Source: Funneliformis mosseae
Lineage: Eukaryota > Glomeromycota > Glomeromycetes > Glomerales > Glomeraceae
DNA: 16,231 nt
Reading direction: 5' to 3'
Assembly: GCA_910592005.1 (NCBI GenBank)
Contig: CAJVPP010002125.1
Coordinates: 1 to 16,231, forward strand
Below, in pieces: positions 8,880-16,231 of the stretch. Positions within the stretch are counted from its first letter, which is position 1; every line of letters starts with the position of its first letter. A program made the translations under genes and the position numbers. The notes below the pieces were generated by a model. That model did no database searches, was not told the origin of the DNA, and was given only the letters and a program-made list of their open reading frames with translations.

Positions 8880-9517
8880 ATGTCTAACGTCGTCGGTAAC
8901 GTAGAAAACGTTGGTAACGGTAACGTCGGTAAGTAAGATTTTAGTGCACGTAGAAACTCTTTTATGTTTATTAACGACCATTATTTTCATATCAGATCAA
9001 CTTTCTCCAGAACTACAAAAAGTTCTTGACAATTTAAACCCACTGCAGAAAAGAAGATATAATGCTACTTCAGACAAAGTTTGGCTTTTAGAATGCATTC
9101 TGGAAGAACGTAAAAAATCAGTAAGTTTACTTAGAATACTAATATGTCAAGGTATATATGTATATCATTCACTAAAATTTACACTGACTAGTTTATCCGT
9201 CGATATTTATTTCCTTATAGGAAATCGCGTGGGAATTAATCTCTGTTATTGTTCATTCTATAACTGTTGGTGTTATTGCTCACATAAATGCGCTATACTT
9301 TAAAAGTGATGAATCAACCAAATATTTTGTTGTAATTTTACATGGTGTTTATTATGCAATTAAATTTTCAATTATGGGAATAAAGTTAGAACGCGATGGA
9401 TTAATTCACAATAAAGTCAATGATATTATTATTCTTTTACCAACAAGTATAGGCCTATTACTTAATTTAAACACGATTTTGGTTAAAAATTATTTGAGAT
9501 GTAGTGACATGCCATGA
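8880..9517 (+). CDS. Small predicted membrane protein, three TM segments
   Basis: Three exons (8880-8928, 8996-9120, 9221-9517) joined by two short introns with GTAAGT donors and CAG/TAG acceptors give 156 residues, with phases 1 and 0 agreeing. I do not recognise the family. Residues 1-16 are a low-complexity Asn/Val/Gly stretch (MSNVVGNVENVGNGNV) encoded by repeated GGTAACG words. Residues 19-58 are charged and probably helical (LSPELQKVLDNLNP and KVWLLECILEERKKS). Three hydrophobic segments follow at about 64-85, 93-112 and 126-146, separated by short charged loops, then a short tail ending LRCSDMP. There is no signal peptide, so the N-terminus is probably cytosolic. A membrane location is inferred from hydrophobicity only. 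The regular introns and single open frame argue for a real gene, most likely lineage-specific. Confidence 0.75.
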
Positions 9518-11055
9518 GTCTGGGGCTTCGGTTATAATTCTAATCAAGAAATCCCATACTTTTTTGTAAAAGATTTCAAGAGTAACATTTATTTCTTTTC
9601 TCTTTTTTTTTGGAAGTTTTCATTTCATTTCCCTAATAACAAATTAAAGTAAATAAGAAATTAAAATTTAAATTATCATTTGCAAATAAACTTAATCGTG
9701 TATTCGCTTAGTTTTCCTACTTCGATCAAATGTTGCAATCCGATGCAAACCATTAAGCAAATGAAGATGCAAGCCTTTTAACAAATCAATCTACACCTAG
9801 AATATATTAAGAATAAATCAGTTGAATTCCTTTTTCTTAAATCTTTACTTTCGTTTGACTTTTTTTCGGTTACTTTATATTTTGAAAGGAATATATATAC
9901 GAGAAATATAATAAAAGATCAATCATGTCCAAATTCTTTCAAACAAACTCTAAGTCAATTTCGTTATCGATAAATTATTAATTCACGCCACAGAAGGATT
10001 CTTTCATTGCAAATATGATATATTTTGCTATGGGATTCAGTAAAATGATAAAGAAAATGGCAAATTATGATTAATTTTGAGGTTATGATTTTCATAAAAG
10101 CATGAGTTTGCCTATTTCTTGATCCATATCTGTCATTGTTTTGTTATTTTTTAGCATAAACATTAAAATTCGTTGAAGTCGAGACTTGCAGCTGCGTTGG
10201 ATGCGCTGTCAACTAAATTAATCAAAACTATGTATGAATATAAAATTTTACTATTGTAGATTTTTTTCATATTAAGCTACATAGTTAATTTGTCTTATAA
10301 TAAATTTCACGAAAGTATTCAAAATGTTACTTTCATAAAATAGCTTGCTTTTTTTTTGTTTAAAAAAAAATATCCAGTAATACTTCGAAAATAATAAATA
10401 AAACCTTTCAACTAGGAAAAAATTTTATAAAATAAAAATTTGATGATGAATTCGAAGAGTTCTTTCGAAGAATTCTGGAATGCTGACATATTATTTATTA
10501 TTATTCACCAAAAACAAGAACGAGTTTGAATTTTCAACAAATTAGATTTGAAAACTCATGCAAACATGTCATTATCTCTTAAACAATCAAATTTTCGATT
10601 AGAGAATTTGACAGAAGGTCTGAAAAAATGAGGGTTCAAAAATAAGAACAAAAAAATAATTCCATTGTAAAATATTTGGTCACCACAATTTGGAGCAGAG
10701 GTTGCGCCAAATGACTTTGATCCCATTGAATAGGTAATGACTCTTGATCAACATATGCGCACATAAAATTGTTTGAAGTTGTACAATTAACATTCTAAAG
10801 ACGATTAATTATAAAATTTATTTAATTTATAGAATTTACCAGTTTCACAAATACTATAAAACTCTAAAAATCATACGCTTTTAATTATAAATAACTATCC
10901 GAGTATTAGAAAAAAATGACCCTTACTGTCTTATAATTCGACTTTGTAGCTTGATAGCTGTAAAAGAAAAACGATTCACTTGAATTCAATACTTCGAACT
11001 AAACATTATGTGAAGACATGGCAAATGGTAATAGCAAATAAATATTTAATTTTCC
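9518..11055. other. Intergenic between convergent genes; no gene recognised
   Basis: A likely poly(A) signal for the preceding gene, AATAAA, lies at 9685-9690, about 170 bases after its stop. The rest is AT-rich with scattered short A and T runs. A minus-strand open frame of 56 codons at 10556-10726 has no support beyond being open. I see no RNA gene. Confidence 0.5.
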
Positions 11056-11061
11056 TTTATT
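11056..11061 (-). terminator. Possible poly(A) signal of the BTB-TLDc gene
   Basis: TTTATT on plus is AATAAA on minus, about 246 bases beyond the stop at 11307-11309. It is the first exact copy I find downstream; the distance is a little long. Confidence 0.35.
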
Positions 11062-11306
11062 GAACTCTTGGTTTTATCCTAAAACCCTATCTCGAGTTAC
11101 CTTTCAACTCGAGGAAAAGTACATAAGTTAAAATTCTAATAATATAATATAAATGATAAATACGATAATAATAATAAAGATAAGAAAGATAATAACTTTA
11201 CTAAATAAATCCTAACTAAAAAATAATATAAATAGTAATAGAAATATTAATTATATATATGAACACTTTGTCAAATTTGTCAATTTCGTCAACTTCGTTA
11301 AATAAT

Positions 11307-12871
11307 TCACGTGACAGGCCGCCACGGCTTCAAAGTATAAATAGAAGTATTATTTTCCAAAATTTGAAATACTTCGTAATCTTCAATTTTGAAATCTTCT
11401 GTATTTCTTATCCTTTTTTCATAATCTGTTGGTTTGCAAAAATTACGATTATAAACATTTCCTTCGTTATTAGGATTGCATATACACAGATCACAACTAA
11501 ATGTAGGACCATTTGTATAGAAATAAAATAATGCATTATGTTTAATATTCACATGGCTTAAAATTGAATCCTTCAAATTATCCTTATTCTTAAAAGAAAA
11601 TATGAAACTATCCTTCGTTTGACCATTTTCACCAAGTAAATCATTAGATTTCTTCCATATTGAAGGATTATACCCTCCAAGGATCTCTTCTGTTCCTTTT
11701 ACTTTAATAAATGTAACCGTATAAGGTACATTATCACATAATTCATGAAACTTCTTAGGAGTAAATCCATCTCGGCTTCCTCTTAATAATAATTTAAATT
11801 TATATGGTAAATACAGTTCTCTTACATAAGCAAAGTTGCTTTTAGTTTCTAACTTATCAATCCATCTCGAAATTATGGAAACGATATTTATGTTAACGAT
11901 TCTTGTATCAATAATTCCATCAACATTTCTAAATCTAGGAAGTAAAATACCATCACTTGGTTTACTATTAGGGTCTAAATGTGAATTTAATAAACCTTCA
12001 TAAAGTTGATTTTTCAAAAGCCTTTTATATGGGCGAACATATTTGACGAATTCTTCAGAAGATAAACTGAAAAATCTAACAAAGGGTAAACAATTTGACA
12101 AGGTATTTCCCATCATTTTGAAATCATCATCTGACCAAGTTAAGGGATCTGGGTTAAGAGTGTGATGTTTTTCAAGACCCCATTTTAGTACATGCTTCCA
12201 AACTTCAACTTCTTTCATTTGTAACTCATCCCTTTTAATAAGTGAAATTAAAGATTTTTCAGGAAACGAAGTAAAATCAAATGATTTGAATGCCTTATAA
12301 GGTAACTTAGCCATAAATTCTGTGCATAATTTTTGAAGTTCTACAAAGGAATTAGATTGGAAGCTTGTTCTATAAGCAAGTTCAAAATGCTGTTCCATCA
12401 ATATATTTTTTTTTTCAATTAGATATTTTTGTAAATATTCAACCAATTCTTGAAGATGAAGTTCATCAGCAGCACGCATTACTTTTAAAGTATTTAAAAT
12501 GTCTCGTTCATCTAATGATATAATTCCACCATAAATATACCTAAATTAAAAGAAAGGATAATTTTAATATTTTAAATTAATTGAAAGAAAGTAATATGTA
12601 TACTTGGTTAATCAATTTACTTCAAAATCATTTGAAAGACTTCTGGTGAAATATTTGGTAATCTAATACTTGTTAAGGTCTTTTCATTTTTCTTTTTATT
12701 TGCCAAAGTTCGTTGGAAATATACAGAACGGTAGCACAAAATATTCATGTGCCCCCGGAATATTCTACCATTTGGATATTTTCCAACTTCAATTGTGATA
12801 TCGTAATATTCATTGTCATCTAATATTTCGATATAATTTCGACTTAAATTGGAAAAAAATTGTTTTGACAT
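11307..12871 (-). CDS. BTB-BACK-TLDc domain protein
   Basis: Two exons (12871-12621 and 12540-11307) joined across an 80-nt intron (donor GTAAAT, acceptor TTTAG) give 494 residues. The BTB/POZ domain spans about residues 22-120 (YYDITIEVG, FRGH, YRSVYFQ, SPEVFQMILKYIYGG). A BACK-type helical region follows at about 125-230 (SLISLIKRDEL, EVEVWKHVLKWG). A TLDc domain spans about 299-478, with LLRGSRDGFTPKKFHELCDN, ILGGYNPSIW, DSFIFSFKNK and a closing IEDYEVFQI. BTB domains dimerise and bind cullin-3, with BACK assisting, so a role as a ubiquitin-ligase substrate adaptor is plausible. TLDc domains are linked to oxidation resistance and V-ATPase regulation, but the substrate here is unknown. The start is chosen because BTB begins about 20 residues in, as is usual for this architecture. 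No kelch repeats are present. The frame is intact with no sign of decay. Its function is inferred from domains only. Confidence 0.93.
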
Positions 12872-13360
12872 TTATAAAATTCTTCAAAATTTATAATTTT
12901 AATAGATTAGGAAGAGAAGAAATAATTTTTTTTTTGTTATGATGATCGAATTATTTGCTTTATAATTTTTGCCAATCGTTCAACACAAACCCGATTTAGA
13001 ATGTCAATTTCGATTTGGAATAGTACAGTAGATCACTTATAACAGCAGCAAAATCAAAATTTTTGGTTGTTTAAGATTTTCAGCTGCCGTAATATCATTT
13101 CCTATTCGGATATTTCAAGTGATGCAGAGCATATATGAAATAGTTTCATTTTGAAGGAATTTGCGTTCGTCATTACACACCATTGTAGAACTATATTTAA
13201 AATTCTCTTGAATACGATAAAAGATAATTGTTTGTGCTGTTGGACGCTCCTATTGCAAGTATTTCATAAATGTATATATTTCCTTCTGAAAAGCGTATCT
13301 TATTGGTAAATCATATATATATAATAAAAAAAAAAAAAAAAAGAATTCTAGCAATTACAT
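12872..13360. other. Upstream of the BTB-TLDc gene; no gene recognised
   Basis: The promoter of the minus-strand gene should lie here; I see no clear TATA box near its start. A 17-base A run at 13326-13342 follows a TATATATATA tract. Some minus-strand stretches read open for 40-50 codons but show no family pattern. Confidence 0.45.
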
Positions 13361-13561
13361 TTAAATCTGAATTCCCGGAAATAAACCATACATAACAGTT
13401 CCATGTTCAGCTAAAATCATAGATTGTGAAGGAACTAAAATATTATATACTCTACGTTGAAATTTTTGTTTAATTATTTTTTGTAAATACAGTACTTTGG
13501 TTCATAAACCTCCAACTAAAACCATCACTTATGCAATATGAGGTAATGTTTTTTTAAATTG
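13361..13561 (-). pseudogene. Hsp70-like gene fragment (end of the ATPase domain)
   Basis: Reading the minus strand from 13561, the frame gives QFKKTLPHIA, a TAA, VMVLVGGL, a TGA at 13504-13502, then TKVLYLQKIIKQKFQRRVYN and ILVPSQSMILAEHGTVMYGL, and FPGIQI to a TAA at 13363-13361. The pattern hydrophobic-VGG, a helix, VPSQ, then GTVMYGL is the end of the Hsp70/actin-fold nucleotide-binding domain, where the family has VGG and later AV-x-x-GA-x-x-YG. Two in-frame stops and the lack of the rest of the gene on either side mark it as dead. Hsp70-like genes are expanded in arbuscular-mycorrhizal fungi (recalled, not checked). An intact copy should have about 600 residues; only some 60 codons remain. 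Confidence 0.7.
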
Positions 13562-14214
13562 ATTATGGCGCAGCATTCAGATCTTTTCACTTTACAATGT
13601 TTCTTTTTTTATTCTTTTCTTTTTTTTATTTCATTTCGTTCGCTTCATTTATCTTTTTCAGGATTTTTCTTTCTCTTTCATATTGGATCCTTTCTGCAAA
13701 GATAAGGTAAGCTTTTGCTTATTTTCTTTAGTTTTTTTTTCTCCTATTTAAATTGCTTCTGGATGCAATATTTGAACAATGTATTTTAGAATTTGTGACT
13801 TTTAGATACCTCTTTCGTGTTTAATCCCTTCTGCAAGTTTAGATATTCCCCATTTAATTTTTTTTGTTCAGAGATTAGATCACTTTTGATTTCATTCAGC
13901 TATTTGACGGTAAGCCCCAGGAATATACTTAAGACGTGTGATTCGCCAGAGATCGGCACTAATCACATGATAAACATATAATAAATTTGGGGATAAGAAT
14001 TATAATAAAATAAAGAGCGTGTTTCCACCCAACCACTAAAACCAAATTTTTTTTATTTTACTAATGAAAGTAAATGAATAAGTTTAATTTGTGTTGCAAA
14101 ATTTCTATTTTTTTCTATTTTGAAATCAAAGAAAATATCAAACTATACCCCTTCTTTCTTATTTTTTTCTAATTGATTCAATAAATATCAAAGTTTACCT
14201 TTTAATTTTTGTAA
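13562..14214. other. Pyrimidine-rich and AT-rich intergenic sequence
   Basis: From about 13590 to 13760 the plus strand is dominated by TTTC and TTTT runs. A moderately GC-rich piece lies at about 13915-13965. I find no gene on either strand. The last 100 bases presumably held the promoter of the decayed gene at 14215. Confidence 0.45.
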
Positions 14215-15209
14215 ATGGCTAAAAATTCTCGTCAATTATCTGTATTTCTTGAGAATACTGGTTCACTTTTACAAGAACTTCATTATGGGCCATATTCTCG
14301 CTTTTGGTGGGACTTTTCAGCTGAAAAAAATATTGTAAACTTTTCCATTCGTCTTGATCAACAAGTTAAAATTTTTCTCAATGAACATGACTTTTTTTTA
14401 ACAATAAAAAAAGGAATAGAAAACCTGCCAGAATATTATTGCAAAAGTGGTCAAGCGAAAGCAATTGAAGCCAGTCTAACAAAAGCCGTTTCAATAGTAT
14501 ATGCAGCAATATTTAATAATTCTATACAATATTCAGATCATGCAATCATGGGTTGGAATAATGAAACTATTTTAGAAATACTCAAAAAAGATATTGAATT
14601 TTTTCCAGTAACATGGTTAGTTGGAAAATATAAAATCTTTTTATATGCTATTGGTTGTTCTTCATGTGAAAAATGGAAATATGTGGGATCAGGCTTTTAA
14701 GCTTCTATTATTCATAAATTTGAAAGAAAACAAGGAATTTTTGTATTACGAATTGAAAATAAGCACTGTATTGTAGAAATTTATCAAGATTCTCAACTGA
14801 AGAAAAAGTTTGTTAACGTTGACCCAAATAATGTTTGGCAAAAGACAGGGCAAATTTAAAAATATAATGGAATTCAACTTTTTGGTTTAGACAATTTAGT
14901 AACTCAACAACTCATACAAAAATATCGAGTTCCTACTTGTAAACTTATAAATTAATAAGACCAATCGATTATGAAACCAATTTTTGATTATTATTTGAAA
15001 AGAAGAATATTGATAAATATTAACTGGCATAAATTTTTATTAGTTAGGCTGAATTAGATATTACAATAATTGATTTAAAGTTTAATTTGCAAAAAATATA
15101 TTCACAAAATTATAATTTTGGTGAACATAATTTTTAAATGTAGAAAGCAATGCTATGTGCATCTGGATGCACTAATGTAACTCTATGATCACTTAATGAA
15201 TCAAAGTAA
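14215..15209 (+). pseudogene. Decayed gene with 161 intact codons, uncharacterised family
   Basis: An ATG at 14215 opens 161 clean codons to a TAA at 14698-14700. The same frame goes on with clearly coding sequence (ASIIHKFERKQGIFVLRIEN, CIVEIYQDSQL, NNVWQKTGQI) to a TAA at 14857, then KYNGIQLFGLDNLVTQQLIQ to tandem TAA at 14953-14958. Further on, after a frameshift near 15045, another frame reads AELDITIIDLKFNLQKIY and, past two more stops, MLCASGCTNV, TL, a stop, SLNESK. The N-terminal part has ELHYGPYSRFWWDFSAEKNI and LPEYYCKSGQAKAIEAS. I recall similar proteins as a multicopy family in Rhizophagus, without known function; this is memory only. I infer a full-length ancestor of some 330 codons. 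A truncated 161-residue protein might still be made, but nothing shows that it is. Confidence 0.7.
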
Positions 15210-15535
15210 ATATTTATTTTGAAAATTTAATAAAATAGTAGATAGGTTATAATAATAATAAATCAAATGTAAAAAAAGTATGTAATTATTATAATAGGTG
15301 AAGCATTTAAAATATTTTTTATTCAGTTAGTTTATTTATTATAATAAAAATATTATAATTTTAGTTATAATTATTATGAAATAAAAAAAAAATTAAATAT
15401 TAGATTATTTTTTATAATTTGATAAATATATATATATTAGATCGAATTGTAAACCAAATTACCTAATCCAATTACTGATAAAAAAACATTAGCAAACTTA
15501 TTTAAAATAAGATTGCTTACCTCTATTCCAATCAA
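15210..15535. other. Extremely AT-rich spacer
   Basis: Almost pure A/T with many TTATAATAA-type words and a TATATATATA run near 15430. No gene or structured element is recognised. It separates two decayed genes of the same strand. Confidence 0.5.
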
Positions 15536-16190
15536 TATGACTAATGCAACATTTACTTTTTGGTTGTATTTTGATTGAGCTCTATCAAATAATAAAAAAA
15601 CATATGACAGTAAACATAGAGTATTATCTATAATTGCTGAGAATTTTACTTATGATGAATTATAAACAAATTTAGGTATAAATACGAATTTCATTATTAT
15701 ATTTATCAATATCAATCCAATAAATCTAATATATTTCGTGAATATAGATTAGAAGATATCTAATTTTAGAATCACGTAAACATGAATATATTAATAGATA
15801 TGGAGCTCTAATATTAAAAAAACATATTATTTATCAAAAAAAATTTACAGTAGAAATGTTAGACCAATTTGAACAATATTTTAATAATAAAGAAATTGTA
15901 AATATGAGTTCATATAAAACAGATACCTCTACTAAACAACTAATTTTATATTTACAGGATCACAAAAAAGTATTATGGAAATAATTTTCAGAACAGTATT
16001 CTAATGGTATATGACAAACTTCATTTATAATAAAATTCAAAGGTAAACGATTTGTATATCAGAATAATCTTGGTGATTATATTTAACATGTAATGATTTT
16101 TGATTATATAGTATTTGATAATATTAATGTACTAATTATAACACATATAACTAATGAATTGATATGGGTATGTAAAATAAATATAATATC
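15536..16190 (+). pseudogene. Decayed gene, second uncharacterised multicopy family
   Basis: Coding sequence survives in pieces over two or more frames. One frame gives NNKKTYDSKHRVLSIIAENF, then TYDEL, a TAA, and TNLGINT (about 15588-15690). After a frameshift another frame gives 74 clean codons (15760-15981): ESRKHEYINRYGALILKKHI, FTVEMLDQFEQYF, MSSYKTDTSTKQLILYLQDH, KKVLWK, then TAA. It goes on through FSEQYSNGI, TGA at 16012, QTSFIIKFKGKRFVYQNNLG, DYI, TAA at 16084. The end survives only in other frames (TCNDF, then VFDNINVLIITHITNEL). The order of pieces is that of a single protein, so this is one eroded gene, not chance. I recall closely similar multicopy proteins of unknown function from Rhizophagus (from memory). 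No start codon or full 5' end could be fixed. Confidence 0.65.
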
Positions 16191-16231
16191 ATAAATTGAT
16201 TATTTTTAAATTTCTAATAATCAATTACTAT

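Noticed and set aside
10441..10485. GAATTC/TTCGAA cluster resembling a heat-shock element
   Set aside because: The GAA and TTC units lack the two-base spacing of a true heat-shock element, and no gene start is near.
10556..10726. Minus-strand open frame of 56 codons starting MGSKSFGATSAPNC
   Set aside because: Open but without known motif, splice signals or clear promoter; a small gene cannot be excluded.
12940..12990. VERLAKIIKQIIRSS on the minus strand as another Hsp70 piece
   Set aside because: It lies downstream of the VGG fragment on that strand, the wrong order for Hsp70, and is too short to judge.
14215..16190. Reassigned stop codons (TAA or TAG read as an amino acid) explaining the interrupted frames
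   Set aside because: All three stop types interrupt these frames and real frameshifts are also present, while the intact genes in the window end normally at TGA and contain no internal stops.

Overview
This is an AT-rich eukaryotic window that looks like the nuclear genome of an arbuscular-mycorrhizal fungus (Glomeromycotina, Rhizophagus-like). The evidence is short GT-AG introns (62-92 nt in the large gene), long A/T intergenic stretches with poly(A/T) runs, a BTB-BACK-TLDc gene of the kind greatly expanded in these fungi, and decayed copies of protein families that I recall from memory as multicopy in Rhizophagus. The genus assignment is inference; no database could be searched.

Layout. 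Positions 1-3700 hold no intact gene. There is a GC-rich island (about 484-1151) with pieces of a minus-strand spliced gene that no longer reads through, a diverged direct repeat, a perfect 13-bp hairpin, two long poly-T tracts (one beside a possible retroposed fragment), a microsatellite with a hairpin, and an orphan TATA-like site. Positions 3703-7444 hold the best-supported gene: a 16-exon, 882-residue cytosolic M1 zinc aminopeptidase (Ape2/Aap1/puromycin-sensitive type) with GAMEN, HExxH-x18-E and the catalytic tyrosine intact. Positions 8880-9517 hold a three-exon gene for a 156-residue protein with three predicted membrane segments and no recognised family. Positions 11307-12871 (minus) hold a two-exon, 494-residue BTB-BACK-TLDc protein.

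From 13.3 kb to the end the window is a gene graveyard. It contains a minus-strand Hsp70-like fragment (13361-13561), a decayed plus-strand gene that keeps 161 clean codons (14215-15209), and a second decayed plus-strand gene (about 15536-16190). They are broken by TAA, TGA and TAG codons and frameshifts, and lie in very AT-rich sequence.

The three intact genes do not form a pathway: a housekeeping peptidase sits beside lineage-specific or expanded-family genes and dead copies. That suggests an edge between conserved and fast-evolving accessory sequence. I see no tRNA, rRNA, CRISPR array or complete transposon.
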